Shown: positions 1 through 8,069 of the stretch, one piece after another
How positions within the stretch are numbered: position 1 is the stretch's first letter
How the letters are laid out: every line of letters starts with the position of its first letter
DNA from: Agromyces italicus DSM 16388
GTDB lineage: Bacteria > Actinomycetota > Actinomycetes > Actinomycetales > Microbacteriaceae
Direction of reading: 5' to 3'
Length of the DNA stretch: 64,000 bases
Assembly (NCBI RefSeq): GCF_000421545.1
Contig: NZ_ATXF01000004.1
Location: 744,001-808,000, forward strand
Position numbers and translations under genes: made by a program
Notes under the pieces: generated by a model
Databases searched by the model: none
The model's input: the letters and a program-made list of their open reading frames with translations, nothing else
Told to the model about the DNA's origin: nothing

Positions 1-1141
1 GGCCGAACTCCGAGGCGATGACGACCGGCTCGGCACCGTGCACGCTGTGCGGCAGGTGGGCGGCGATCTCGCGCTGCCCGGCGAGCGGGAAGTAGCGGTC
101 GCCGTCGATGCCGAGCACGAGGCTCTTCGCCTCGACCCCGGCGAGCGCCACCGCCACGCCGCCGCGCCCGCGGCCGACGTCGTGCGAGTTCATCGACTCG
201 GTGAGCACGATGTAGCTGTTCGCGTCGAAGCGCCGGGTGAACTTGTTGCCGTGGAAGTCGAGGTACGACTCGACCGCGAACCGGCCGTCGCCGCCGAGCG
301 GGTCGAGGTCGGACTGCCAGCTGCGTTCGAACCGTTCGTTGAGCTCTGAGGCGGTGCGGTAGTTGAGCATCGCCATGCGCCGCGCGAGGGCCAGGCCGCG
401 CGTCGGTCCCTCGCCGTCGGGCGCGTCGTAGAACGCGCCCGCGGCGAACGCCGGGTCGGTGCGGATCGCCTCGATCTGCACCGAGTTCAGGGCGATCTGG
501 TCGGCGGTGGTCGCCGCCGGCGCGGCGAGCACCGCGATGCGTTCGACGGACTCGGGGGCCTCGATCGCCCACTCGAGCACGTGCATGGCCCCCATCGACC
601 CGCCGACGACCGCGGCGAAGCGCTCGATGCCGATCGCGCGGGCGAACGCGATCTGCGCCCGCACCTGGTCGCGGATCGTGACGAACGGGAACCGCGCGCC
701 CCACTCGCTGCGATCGGGTGCGAGCGAGGCCGGCCCGGTCGAGCCCTGGCAGCCGCCGAGCACGTTCGGCGCCACCACGAAGTAGCGGTCGGTGTCGATC
801 GCGAGGCCGGGGCCGACGACGCCGCGCCACCAGCCCGCACTCGGATGCCCGGGGCCGGCCTGGCCGATCACGTGGCTGTCGCCGGTGAGGGCGTGCAGCA
901 CGAGCACGGCGTTGTCGCGCTCGGGCGAGAGCGTGCCCCATTGCTCGTAGGCGATGCGCACGCCCGGCAGCTCGCGCCCGGACTCGAGGGCGAGGTCGCC
1001 GATGCCCGCGAAGCGGCGATCACCCGCCGTATCGCCCTCCCGCCACGCGCCGGTCGCAGGCGCTCGGCCGAGCAGCGCGAGTGCGCCCGCGGCGGGCACG
1101 ATGCTCGCGGGAACCGCGTCGGCCGTCGTCTGCCAATCCAT
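1..1141 (-). CDS. metX: Homoserine O-acetyltransferase (partial, C-terminus beyond left edge)
   Basis: Transfers acetyl from acetyl-CoA to L-homoserine, giving O-acetylhomoserine for methionine synthesis in the cytoplasm. The frame from ATG 1141 is open to the window edge (about 380 residues). It shows an alpha/beta-hydrolase layout: YEQWGTL near the N-terminus, the nucleophile elbow GGSMG (Ser near residue 181) and the acid-residue segment LGIDGDRYFP near the C-terminus. The last visible residues are ASEFG. In the family the catalytic His of a GHDGF-type motif follows at once, so it should lie just outside the window. metY, the next enzyme, lies directly upstream on the same strand, with a strong hairpin between them. 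A GGGAG stretch about 9 nt before ATG could be the ribosome site. Identity is confident; only the end is missing. Confidence 0.95.
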   Translation of the reverse strand, partial: MDWQTTADAVPASIVPAAGALALLGRAPATGAWREGDTAGDRRFAGIGDLALESGRELPGVRIAYEQWGTLSPERDNAVLVLHALTGDSHVIGQAGPGHPSAGWWRGVVGPGLAIDTDRYFVVAPNVLGGCQGSTGPASLAPDRSEWGARFPFVTIRDQVRAQIAFARAIGIERFAAVVGGSMGAMHVLEWAIEAPESVERIAVLAAPAATTADQIALNSVQIEAIRTDPAFAAGAFYDAPDGEGPTRGLALARRMAMLNYRTASELNERFERSWQSDLDPLGGDGRFAVESYLDFHGNKFTRRFDANSYIVLTESMNSHDVGRGRGGVAVALAGVEAKSLVLGIDGDRYFPLAGQREIAAHLPHSVHGAEPVVIASEFG

Positions 1142-1203
1142 GCTTCGATTCTCCCGCTTCGGCCCGGCCGGTCGCGCATTGTTACGCCCGCGGCGAGCGC
1201 GAA

Positions 1204-1248
1204 CACGGCGGATGCCGCGAGCCGGCGTGGCTCGCGGCATCCGCCGTG
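1204..1248 (-). terminator. Perfect 20-bp hairpin after metY
   Basis: Arms 1204-1223 and 1229-1248 are exact reverse complements with a 5-nt loop. The hairpin begins 13 nt after the metY stop codon on the minus strand. There is no U-tract, as is common for high-GC actinobacterial terminators. It carries the CGGATGCC/GGCATCCG pair also seen in three other hairpins in this window. It may end or attenuate metY transcripts before metX. Confidence 0.7.
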
Positions 1249-1261
1249 CTGATGGGGCGCG

Positions 1262-2584
1262 TCAGACGCGCGCCGCCTCCGTGGCCGCGCGTGCGGCCGC
1301 GAAGCCGGCCTCGAGGTCGGCCTTCAGATCGTCGATGTTCTCGATGCCGACCGAGAGGCGCACGAGACCCGGCGTGACGCCGGTGGTGAGCTGCTGCTCG
1401 GGAGTCAGCTGCGAGTGCGTCGTCGACGCGGGGTGGATGACGAGCGAGCGGACGTCGCCGATGTTCGCGAGGTGCGAGAACAGCGAGAGGCTGTCGACGA
1501 GCGCGCGGCCCGCGTCGACGCCGCCCTTGAGCTCGAACGACAGCACCGCGCCGACGCCCTTCGGCGCGTAGGTGTTCGCGGCCGCGTACCAGGGGCTCGA
1601 CGGCAGGCCCGAGTAATTGACGCTCGCGACGTCGGAGTGGCCGTCGAGCCATTCCGCGATCTCCTGGGCGTTCTGCACGTGGCGCTCGACGCGCAGCGAC
1701 AGCGTCTCGATGCCCTGGATGAGCTGCCATGCGCTGGCGGGGGCGATCGCGGCACCGAGGTCGCGGAGCAGCTGCACGCGGGCCTTGATGACGTAGGCGA
1801 GCCCGTCGCCCACCGCGGCCGTGTAGCTCGCACCGTGGTACGAGGGGTCGGGCTCGGTGAGGCCCGGGAACCTCTCGACGTTCTTCGACCAGGCGAACCG
1901 GCCGCCGTCGACGATGACGCCGCCGATGACGGTGCCGTGGCCGCCGAGGAACTTCGTGGCGGAGTGGATCACGATGTCGGCGCCGTGCTCGAACGGGCGG
2001 ATCAGGTACGGCGTCGCGATCGTGTTGTCGACGATCAGGGGGAGCCCCGCCTCGTGCGCGATGTCGGAGACGCCGCGGATGTCGAGCACGTTGATCTTCG
2101 GGTTGCCGATCGTCTCGGCGAAGAACAGCTTCGTGTTCGGGCGCACCGCACGGCGCCACTCCTCGGGGTCGTCCTGGTTCTCGACGAAGGTGGTCTCGAT
2201 GCCGAGCTTCGCGAGCGTGTACTTGAACAGGTTGTAGGTGCCGCCGTAGATCGACGACGACGACACGATGTGGTCGCCGGCCTCGGCGATGTTCAGCACC
2301 GCGAACGTCGACGCCGACTGACCCGAGGCGAGCAGAAGGGCGCCGGTGCCCCCCTCGAGCGCGGCGATGCGCTCTTCGACGACGGCCTGGGTCGGATTCT
2401 GGATGCGCGTGTAGATGTTGCCGAACTCGGCGAGCGCGAAGAGGTTCTGCGCGTGCTCGGCGCTGTCGAACACGTACGACGTCGTCTGGTAGATCGGCGT
2501 CGCACGCGCCTTCGTGACGGGGTCGGGGGCGGCGCCCGAGTGGACCTGCTTGGTCTCGAAACGCCAGGCGGCGGTGTCGCTCAT
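1262..2584 (-). CDS. metY: O-acetylhomoserine sulfhydrylase (PLP-dependent)
   Basis: Makes homocysteine from O-acetylhomoserine and sulfide (direct sulfhydrylation). The product is 440 aa, normal for the Cys/Met-metabolism PLP family. Visible features are the N-terminal FETKQVHSGAAPDP, the YTRIQNPT substrate/PLP region, and the PLP lysine in SATKFLGGHGTVIGG (Lys near residue 209). ATG 2584 was chosen because a GAGGAG Shine-Dalgarno lies about 8 nt upstream; the frame stays open for 31 further codons without homology. A TAACGT -10-like element at 2634-2639 on the minus strand would give a short leader. It sits directly upstream of metX, its substrate producer. Cystathionine gamma-synthase is the related alternative, but length and motifs favour MetY. 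Confidence 0.95.
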   Translation of the reverse strand: MSDTAAWRFETKQVHSGAAPDPVTKARATPIYQTTSYVFDSAEHAQNLFALAEFGNIYTRIQNPTQAVVEERIAALEGGTGALLLASGQSASTFAVLNIAEAGDHIVSSSSIYGGTYNLFKYTLAKLGIETTFVENQDDPEEWRRAVRPNTKLFFAETIGNPKINVLDIRGVSDIAHEAGLPLIVDNTIATPYLIRPFEHGADIVIHSATKFLGGHGTVIGGVIVDGGRFAWSKNVERFPGLTEPDPSYHGASYTAAVGDGLAYVIKARVQLLRDLGAAIAPASAWQLIQGIETLSLRVERHVQNAQEIAEWLDGHSDVASVNYSGLPSSPWYAAANTYAPKGVGAVLSFELKGGVDAGRALVDSLSLFSHLANIGDVRSLVIHPASTTHSQLTPEQQLTTGVTPGLVRLSVGIENIDDLKADLEAGFAAARAATEAARV

Positions 2585-2723
2585 GGGTGGCTCCTCAGAA
2601 GTCGGGTGGCGGCGGGGCCGCGGCTGTCCTGTCACGTTAGGCGGGCGGCCCAGCAGGGGCAACGGATGCCGCAACACGGCGTCACGGGCATGCCCGGGTG
2701 CGGCCGGCCCGACGCCCGCGGCG

Positions 2724-3824
2724 TCAGCGTCGTTCGGAATCGGGCGGCAGCACGAGGGTGCCGGTCGCCGTCGACGGCTCGGGGCGGAACAGCCAGCGCG
2801 CCCGTGGCTCGACGAGCGGACGGAACGCCCGGCGCACGGGCCTCAGCGAGAGCGCGATCGAGATGCCGATGCAGAACAGGATCATCGCCGGCAGCACCCA
2901 GAAGGGCTGTTCGCCCGAGAGGAGACCGGATTCGCGGAAGGGGAAGAGGATGAAGGTGTGCAGCAGGTAGATGTACATCGTCGCGCCGCCGAACGAGGTG
3001 AACCAGTGCGCGCCGCGCGGCATCAGCAGGAGGAACGCGACCGCCAGGACCATGGCGAGGGCGAGGAGCACGAGACGGATGGCGCCGGACCAGGGTTCGT
3101 CGTAGCCGATCGCCTCGTAGGACTCGTCGTAGAGCATGAAGCGGCGCAGCTTCAGGTCGCGCAGGGTCTCGATCGTCATCGGCATGAAGACGAGCACGAC
3201 CGCGAACAGTGCGATCGCCCCGGCACGCCAGCGCCACGTGACGGCCGTTCGCAGTTCGAGCCAGCGACCCGTGAGCTGCCATTGCCTGAGCTTCCACCCG
3301 AAGACGAAGAAGGGCAGCATGCCGAAGGTGCGCGTCAGGGCGAAGGTCGAGTCGACCGTCTCGGTGTACCCGGCTCCGATCGAGATGACGATCGCGATGA
3401 GGAGCGGGAACCGCAGGAGCACGAGGTAGGGCAGGACGATGCGCCAGATCGCGAGGGCGATGAGGAACCACAGCGTCCATGATGCGGTCGTGTAGTCGAG
3501 CTGGAAGTCGCCGCCGAGCAGCCACCGGATGATCGTCCAGATCGTCTCGAAGATGAAGAACGGGAGCACGATGTCGGTGAGGATCTGCCTGAGCGCCCGG
3601 GCGTTCGGCGGCCCGGACTTCGCGAAGTAGCCGGCGACGGTGACGAACACGGCGACGTGGAACGAGTAGATGAACAGGTACACGCTGTAGGCCGCGTCGT
3701 CCTCGCCGATGAGCGGGAGGATGCCGTGCCCGATCACGACGAGCGTGATCGCGATCCATCGTGCGTTGTCCCACAGCGGCACCCGCTTGCGGGTCGGCCG
3801 GGGGTGGTCGATCCTCGTGTGCAT
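2724..3824 (-). CDS. Acyltransferase family 3 membrane protein (COG3594-like)
   Basis: The 366-aa protein has about ten hydrophobic segments. The N-terminus VPLWDNARWIAITLVVIGHG carries the R and H typical of the integral membrane O-acyltransferase superfamily, closest in feel to fucose 4-O-acetylase-like proteins. It probably acetylates or acylates a cell-surface glycan or lipid from the cytoplasmic side; the substrate cannot be read from sequence. The C-terminal 40 residues are charged and proline-rich. Start ATG 3824 is chosen because the 64 upstream in-frame codons overlap the divergent SDR gene and look like shadow coding. It is transcribed divergently from that SDR across only 44 bp. 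A small GACGCC/GGCGTC hairpin overlaps the stop codon. Confidence 0.8.
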   Translation of the reverse strand: MHTRIDHPRPTRKRVPLWDNARWIAITLVVIGHGILPLIGEDDAAYSVYLFIYSFHVAVFVTVAGYFAKSGPPNARALRQILTDIVLPFFIFETIWTIIRWLLGGDFQLDYTTASWTLWFLIALAIWRIVLPYLVLLRFPLLIAIVISIGAGYTETVDSTFALTRTFGMLPFFVFGWKLRQWQLTGRWLELRTAVTWRWRAGAIALFAVVLVFMPMTIETLRDLKLRRFMLYDESYEAIGYDEPWSGAIRLVLLALAMVLAVAFLLLMPRGAHWFTSFGGATMYIYLLHTFILFPFRESGLLSGEQPFWVLPAMILFCIGISIALSLRPVRRAFRPLVEPRARWLFRPEPSTATGTLVLPPDSERR

Positions 3825-3868
3825 CACTCCATTCAACCGCACGCGCGGGATGACGGCAGAATGGGCGC

Positions 3869-4657
3869 ATGTCGAATCTGCGGGCGGTCGTGACGGGTGC
3901 GAGTTCGGGGATCGGTCGCGCGACCGTCGTGGCGCTGCGCGCAGCCGGGTGGGACGTGGTGGGCGTCGCCCGCCGCGAGGAGCGGCTGCGTGCCCTCGAG
4001 GCCGAGACGGGGGCATCCGTCTTCGTCGCCGACCTCACGCAGCAGGGCGACGTCGACGCGCTGCGCGACCAGCTCGCCGCGACCGGCCCCGTGCATGCGC
4101 TCGTGAACAACGCGGGAGGCGCGAAGGGCCTCGACTCGGTGGAGGCCTCGTCGGTCGACGACTGGGCGTGGATGTTCGAGGTCAACGTGCTCGCGCTCAA
4201 GCGGGTGACGAGCGCGCTGCTGCCGCTGCTCCGACGCGGCGCCGCGTCGCGGGGCGTCGCCGACGTCGTCAACATCACCTCGATCGCGGGGCATGTCGCG
4301 TACGCCGGGGGCGGCGGCTACAACGCGGCGAAGTTCGCCGCGCACGCGCTCACCGAGGTGCTGCGGCTCGAACTGAACGGCGAGCCGCTGCGGGTCATCG
4401 AGGTGGCGCCGGGCATGGTCAGGACCGACGAGTTCGCCCTCGTGCGGTTCGGCGGCGACCGGGCGCGTGCCGACGCCGTCTACGACGACGTGCCCGAGCC
4501 GCTCACCGCGGAGGACATCGCGGGCGTCGTCGTCGACGCGGTGCAGAAGCCGCGTCACGTCGACCTCGACCTCATCGTCGTGAAGCCCGTCGCGCAGGCG
4601 GCGCCGTACCGGCTCGCCCGCGGCCCCCTGACGGTGCGCGAGGCGGACGGCTCGTGA
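3869..4657 (+). CDS. Short-chain dehydrogenase/reductase
   Basis: NAD(P)-dependent oxidoreductase of 262 aa. The cofactor motif GASSGIGRA is at residues 10-18, NNAG near 84-87, the catalytic Ser in NITSIAG, and the Tyr-x3-Lys pair in GYNAAKFAAH (Tyr about 151, Lys about 155). The overall pattern resembles serine/3-hydroxy acid dehydrogenases of the YdfG type, but the substrate cannot be assigned. The start codon has no Shine-Dalgarno and lies 6 nt after a CAGAAT -10-like hexamer, so the message may be leaderless. Its TGA overlaps the GTG start of the downstream potassium channel gene (GTGA), so the two are translationally coupled. Confidence 0.9.
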   Translation: MSNLRAVVTGASSGIGRATVVALRAAGWDVVGVARREERLRALEAETGASVFVADLTQQGDVDALRDQLAATGPVHALVNNAGGAKGLDSVEASSVDDWAWMFEVNVLALKRVTSALLPLLRRGAASRGVADVVNITSIAGHVAYAGGGGYNAAKFAAHALTEVLRLELNGEPLRVIEVAPGMVRTDEFALVRFGGDRARADAVYDDVPEPLTAEDIAGVVVDAVQKPRHVDLDLIVVKPVAQAAPYRLARGPLTVREADGS

Positions 4658-5415
4658 CTGCGTCGCCCTCGGCGCCGGGCGGGATCGCGACCGCGCGTCG
4701 TGACCGCTGGGAGGCGCGCACCTCGGTGCCGCTCGCGCTGCTCGGCGTCGTCTTCCTGATCGTCTACGCCGTGCTCGTCCTCGACGAACGCACACCGCAT
4801 TGGCTGAACGTCGTGCTCGCGACCCTGCTGATCGCGGCATGGGCGGCGTTCCTCGTGGACTTCGTGGTGCGCACGGCGCTGACGCCGAAGGGTCGGCGTG
4901 TGCGCTTCGTCTTCACGCGGCCGCTCGACCTGCTCTCCGTGGTGCTGCCGGTGTTCCGCGCATTGGGCGTCGTCAACCTCCTGCACCGGGTGAGCTTCTT
5001 CCGGGGCCGCAGCGGCGAGGCGTTCCGCGCCCGCGTCGTGATCTCGGCGCTCGCCTATGCCACGGTGTTCGTCTTCTTCATCGCGCTCGCCGCGCTCCAT
5101 GCCGAGCGCGATGCCCCCGGTGCGACCATCACGACCTTCGGCGACGCGATCTGGTGGGCCTGCGTGACCATCGCCACCGTCGGCTACGGCGACACCTTCC
5201 CGATCACGGGGCTCGGCCGCTTCTACGGCGTGCTGCTCATGATCGGCGGTGTCGCGATCGTCGGCACGGCCACGGCGACCGTCGTCTCGCTGTTCAACGA
5301 CCGGCTCGGGCGCATGCGGCACGGTGCCGATGAGTCGGGCGAGACGGGGCAGGTCGTCCAGCCCGAGCTCGACCTCGATCCGTCGGACGACGACGGGCCC
5401 GACGACGCCCGCTGA
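4654..5415 (+). CDS. Potassium channel family protein (Ion_trans_2)
   Basis: The 253-aa membrane protein has hydrophobic segments at about residues 24-45, 50-70 and 128-150. They are followed by a pore helix and the K+ selectivity filter TVGYGD (about 175-180), then a last membrane helix (about 190-212). The extra helices before the pore suggest a reduced voltage-sensor-like fold. There is no RCK/TrkA_N domain; the C-terminal tail is short and acidic (DLDPSDDDGPDDAR). The GTG start at 4654 overlaps the SDR stop by the GTGA arrangement, which decides the start even though the frame is open far upstream. It is expected to conduct K+ across the cytoplasmic membrane; gating is unknown. Confidence 0.88.
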   Translation: MTASPSAPGGIATARRDRWEARTSVPLALLGVVFLIVYAVLVLDERTPHWLNVVLATLLIAAWAAFLVDFVVRTALTPKGRRVRFVFTRPLDLLSVVLPVFRALGVVNLLHRVSFFRGRSGEAFRARVVISALAYATVFVFFIALAALHAERDAPGATITTFGDAIWWACVTIATVGYGDTFPITGLGRFYGVLLMIGGVAIVGTATATVVSLFNDRLGRMRHGADESGETGQVVQPELDLDPSDDDGPDDAR

Positions 5416-5432
5416 CGGGTGAGTCGTCCGGG

Positions 5433-5438
5433 TACGCT
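5433..5438 (+). promoter_or_regulatory. -10 element TACGCT of a probable leaderless promoter
   Basis: TACGCT lies exactly 6 nt before ATG 5445, with no Shine-Dalgarno between. This spacing puts the transcription start at or next to the start codon. A CTGACG -35-like word lies upstream at 5412-5417. Confidence 0.5.
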
Positions 5439-5444
5439 TTCCAG

Positions 5445-5960
5445 ATGACGTTCGATGCGAATGACGCGGCGACCGGAGACCCCGGCATCCGTCGCGAGAT
5501 CCTCGATTGGGACCGGTTCGGCGAGGCGGCGCGTTCGCTCGCGGGGGAGGTGCTCGACTCGGGCTTCAGGCCCGACGTGGTCATCGCGATCGCCCGCGGC
5601 GGACTGCTGCTCGCCGGAGCGATCTCGTACGCCCTCGGCACCAAGCAGTGCGGCTCGATCAACGTCGAGTTCTACACCGACATCGAGCAGGTGCTGCCCG
5701 AGCCGATCGTGCACCCGCCCATGCTCGACGCGCCCGCGCTCGCCGGCAAGCGGGTGCTGCTCGTCGACGACGTCTCGGACTCGGGGCGCACGCTCGCGAA
5801 GGTGCTCGAGCTGCTCACCGAGGTCGGTGCGGAGGTGCGCACGGCGACGCTGTACACGAAGTCGCGCACCATCCTCGTGCCCGACTTCAGCTACCGCGCC
5901 ACCGACGACTGGATCGTGTTCCCCTGGTCGTCGAAGCCGCCGGTGCGGGTCGACGCATGA
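5445..5960 (+). CDS. Phosphoribosyltransferase (PRTase type I)
   Basis: The 171-aa product contains the PRPP-binding signature VLLVDDVSDSGRTL at about residues 104-117 and the flanking IAIARGGLLLAG strand-loop typical of purine/xanthine-type phosphoribosyltransferases. It is close to the stand-alone hypoxanthine/xanthine-guanine PRTases, probably working in purine salvage; base specificity is not readable. The N-terminal 15 residues are unrelated to the fold. The start follows a TACGCT -10 by 6 nt, so it is probably leaderless. Its TGA overlaps the ATG of the next gene (ATGA), forming a unit with the S51-like hydrolase and ung. Confidence 0.88.
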   Translation: MTFDANDAATGDPGIRREILDWDRFGEAARSLAGEVLDSGFRPDVVIAIARGGLLLAGAISYALGTKQCGSINVEFYTDIEQVLPEPIVHPPMLDAPALAGKRVLLVDDVSDSGRTLAKVLELLTEVGAEVRTATLYTKSRTILVPDFSYRATDDWIVFPWSSKPPVRVDA

Positions 5961-6673
5961 GCGTCCATCTCATCGGGGGCGGCGCCCTCACCCTCGCGGA
6001 TGCCCCGCTGTACGCCCCGTTCGTCGGCGAAGCCGCCGCCCGGGCGCGAGCGGCGGGCCGCCGGCGCCCCCGCATCGCGGTGATCTCGATCCACCCCGAA
6101 GCCGATGAGCGAGCGGGCATGCTCGTCGCGGTGCTCGCCGAGGCCGGCGAGTTCGAGCCGTGGGTGACGGCGCTGCCCGGTCGCCAGCTCGTCGCGCCGA
6201 CCGCGCTCGCCGAGGTGGACGGCATCGCCGTCGGCGGCGGCATCGTCGAGCACGTGCGGGCCGGGCTCGAGCCGGTGTTCGGCGAGCTGCGCCGCCAGGT
6301 CGCCGGCGGAGTGCCGTACCTCGGCGTCTCGGCGGGCGCGATGGTCGCCGCCGAGGGCGCCCTCGGCGGCGGAGCGCGCATCGACGGGGTGCAGCTCGCG
6401 CCCGAAGACCCGGCGGGGCCGGCGGTCGAGTTCGAGATCGAGCCGGGCATCGGACTCGTCGACGTCGCGATCGACGCCCATGTCGCCCAGCGCGGCACGC
6501 TGTCGCGTCTCGTCGCGGCCGTCGAGTCCGGGCTCGTCGAGGGTGCGCTCGGCATCGACGAGCGCACGGCGCTCATCGTCGGCGAGGGCGGGCTGCGGGT
6601 CGAGGGGTCCGGCAGCGTCTGGCGGGTGCTGCCCGCCGAGGGCGGCGTGCTGGTCTCGACGATCGGCGCCTGA
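5957..6673 (+). CDS. Peptidase S51 / class I glutamine amidotransferase-like protein
   Basis: The 238-aa product shows the nucleophile-elbow sequence [14 protein letters not shown] near residue 123. This is the GxSAGA motif (Ser about 125) of the S51 family, which includes dipeptidase E and cyanophycinase. An [10 protein letters not shown] start and an [10 protein letters not shown] segment match the family's glycine-rich loops. It is probably a cytoplasmic Ser hydrolase acting on Asp- or Glu-containing small peptides; the substrate is unknown. The gene overlaps the PRTase stop by 4 nt and its own stop overlaps ung in a TGATG arrangement, so the three genes are probably cotranscribed. A catalytically dead amidotransferase-like role remains possible. 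Confidence 0.75.
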   Translation: MSVHLIGGGALTLADAPLYAPFVGEAAARARAAGRRRPRIAVISIHPEADERAGMLVAVLAEAGEFEPWVTALPGRQLVAPTALAEVDGIAVGGGIVEHVRAGLEPVFGELRRQVAGGVPYLGVSAGAMVAAEGALGGGARIDGVQLAPEDPAGPAVEFEIEPGIGLVDVAIDAHVAQRGTLSRLVAAVESGLVEGALGIDERTALIVGEGGLRVEGSGSVWRVLPAEGGVLVSTIGA

Positions 6674-7365
6674 TGCCGGCGCGGCCGGAGGAGCTCGCCG
6701 CCCTGCGCCGGATCGACCTCGCGTGGGCCGGGGCGCTCAGGCCGGTCGCCCCGCAGCTCGCCCGCATGGGCGAGTTCGTGGGCGCCGAGCGGGCGGCCGG
6801 CCACGGCGTCCTGCCGGCCGACGAGCACGTGCTGCGCGCCTTCGCCGCCCCGCTCGGCGAGGTGAGGGTGCTCATCGTCGGGCAAGACCCGTACCCCACC
6901 CCGGGGCATCCGATCGGGCTCTCCTTCGCCGTCGATCCGCACGTACGCCCCCTGCCGCGGAGCCTCACGAACATCTACCGCGAGCTTCGCGACGACCTCG
7001 GCATCGAGCCGCCTGCGCACGGCGACCTCACGCGGTGGAGCCGCAACGGGGTGCTGCTCTTGAACCGGGTGCTCACCGTGCGCTCCGGCGAGGCCGCCTC
7101 GCACCGCGGCAAGGGCTGGGAAGAGGTGACCGATCGAGCGATCCGCGCGCTCGTGGAGCGCGGCACGCCGCTCGTCGCGATCCTCTGGGGCCGGGACGCG
7201 CAGGAGTTGAGGCCGCTCCTCGGCGAGACGCCCGTGATCGCCTCGGCCCACCCGAGCCCGCTGTCGGCGTCGCGCGGCTTCTTCGGCTCGCGCCCGTTCA
7301 GTCGGGCGAACGCCCTGCTCGCGGAGCAGGGCGCCGCCCCGATCGACTGGAGCCTGCCGGGCTGA
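6673..7365 (+). CDS. ung: Uracil-DNA glycosylase (family 1)
   Basis: Removes uracil from DNA, starting base-excision repair in the cytoplasm. The 230-aa length is normal. The water-activating loop [16 protein letters not shown] (catalytic Asp near residue 72) and the DNA-intercalation loop [18 protein letters not shown] (His near 194) are intact. This distinguishes it from MUG and family 4 or 5 enzymes. The start ATG is set by the TGATG overlap with the preceding gene. Context gives a PRTase/hydrolase/ung unit with no obvious shared pathway. Confidence 0.95.
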   Translation: MPARPEELAALRRIDLAWAGALRPVAPQLARMGEFVGAERAAGHGVLPADEHVLRAFAAPLGEVRVLIVGQDPYPTPGHPIGLSFAVDPHVRPLPRSLTNIYRELRDDLGIEPPAHGDLTRWSRNGVLLLNRVLTVRSGEAASHRGKGWEEVTDRAIRALVERGTPLVAILWGRDAQELRPLLGETPVIASAHPSPLSASRGFFGSRPFSRANALLAEQGAAPIDWSLPG

Positions 7366-7418
7366 GGTGGGCGGCGAGACATCCGGAATCGCGAAACACG
7401 CGTGTGATCTCGGCGACG

Positions 7419-7424
7419 TAGGCT
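7419..7424 (+). promoter_or_regulatory. -10 element TAGGCT of a probable leaderless promoter
   Basis: TAGGCT ends 6 nt before ATG 7431, and no Shine-Dalgarno is present. It would drive the GNAT gene as a leaderless message. Confidence 0.5.
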
Positions 7425-7430
7425 GACGGC

Positions 7431-8009
7431 ATGCTCGAAGAGGAATACCAGGAACGGCGCGTCCTGCCGCGGCACCTGCGACCGAGTCCGCAGGCCGAGG
7501 CGCCGTTCGAGTACACGATCCGCGACGCCACGGCGACCGATCTGCCCTCGGTGCGCGAGATCTACAACTACTACGTCGCGAACTCGACGGTCACCTTCGA
7601 CGAGGACGCGATGACCCTCGCCGAGTGGCGCGCGAAGTTCGCTCAGCTCACCGAGTTCGGCATGCCCTTCCTCGTCGCCGAGTCGCCCTCCGGGCAGCTG
7701 CTCGGCTACGCACTCGTGACCCCGTGGAAGCCGAAGCGGGCGTACCGTTTCACGGTCGAGAACTCGATCTACCTGGGCCCGGCTGCGGCGGGCAAGGGCC
7801 TCGGCCGGGTGCTGCTGGGCGAGCTCATCGAGCGTTCGAAGGCGGCCGGGCTGAAGGAGATGATCGCGGTCATCGCCGATCAGGGCGCCGAGGCGTCGAT
7901 CGCCCTGCACGAGAAGTTCGGATTCACCGAGATCGGGCGCATGGGCCGGGTGGGGTTCAAGTTCGACCGCTGGCTCGGCACGGTGCTGTTGCAGCGCTCG
8001 CTGAAATAG
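7431..8009 (+). CDS. GNAT N-acetyltransferase, phosphinothricin acetyltransferase-like
   Basis: The 192-aa product has a GNAT fold beginning near residue 26 (YTIRDATATDLPSVREIYNYY). The acetyl-CoA loop is GKGLGRVLLGELI, followed by GLKEMIAVIADQGAEASIALHEKFGF. These features match the MnaT/phosphinothricin acetyltransferase branch, whose usual natural substrates are methionine sulfoximine/sulfone-like amino acids. An N-terminal extension of about 25 residues rich in Glu and Arg is not part of the fold. It is monocistronic and probably leaderless. Family assignment is confident; the substrate is an inference. Confidence 0.88.
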   Translation: MLEEEYQERRVLPRHLRPSPQAEAPFEYTIRDATATDLPSVREIYNYYVANSTVTFDEDAMTLAEWRAKFAQLTEFGMPFLVAESPSGQLLGYALVTPWKPKRAYRFTVENSIYLGPAAAGKGLGRVLLGELIERSKAAGLKEMIAVIADQGAEASIALHEKFGFTEIGRMGRVGFKFDRWLGTVLLQRSLK

Positions 8010-8056
8010 GGCGGATGCCACCGTCCGTCGCCTGCGGCCCGGCGCCCGCCGCATCG

Positions 8057-8062
8057 TAGGCT
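8057..8062 (+). promoter_or_regulatory. -10 element TAGGCT before the amidase gene
   Basis: TAGGCT ends 7 nt before ATG 8070, the same layout as the GNAT gene promoter 640 bp upstream. No clear Shine-Dalgarno is present. Confidence 0.45.
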
Positions 8063-8069
8063 CGAGCAC

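Noticed and set aside
1130..1155. Leaderless promoter GAGAAT-N6 before metX
   Set aside because: A GGGAG ribosome site is equally well placed, so the case is ambiguous and was not counted.
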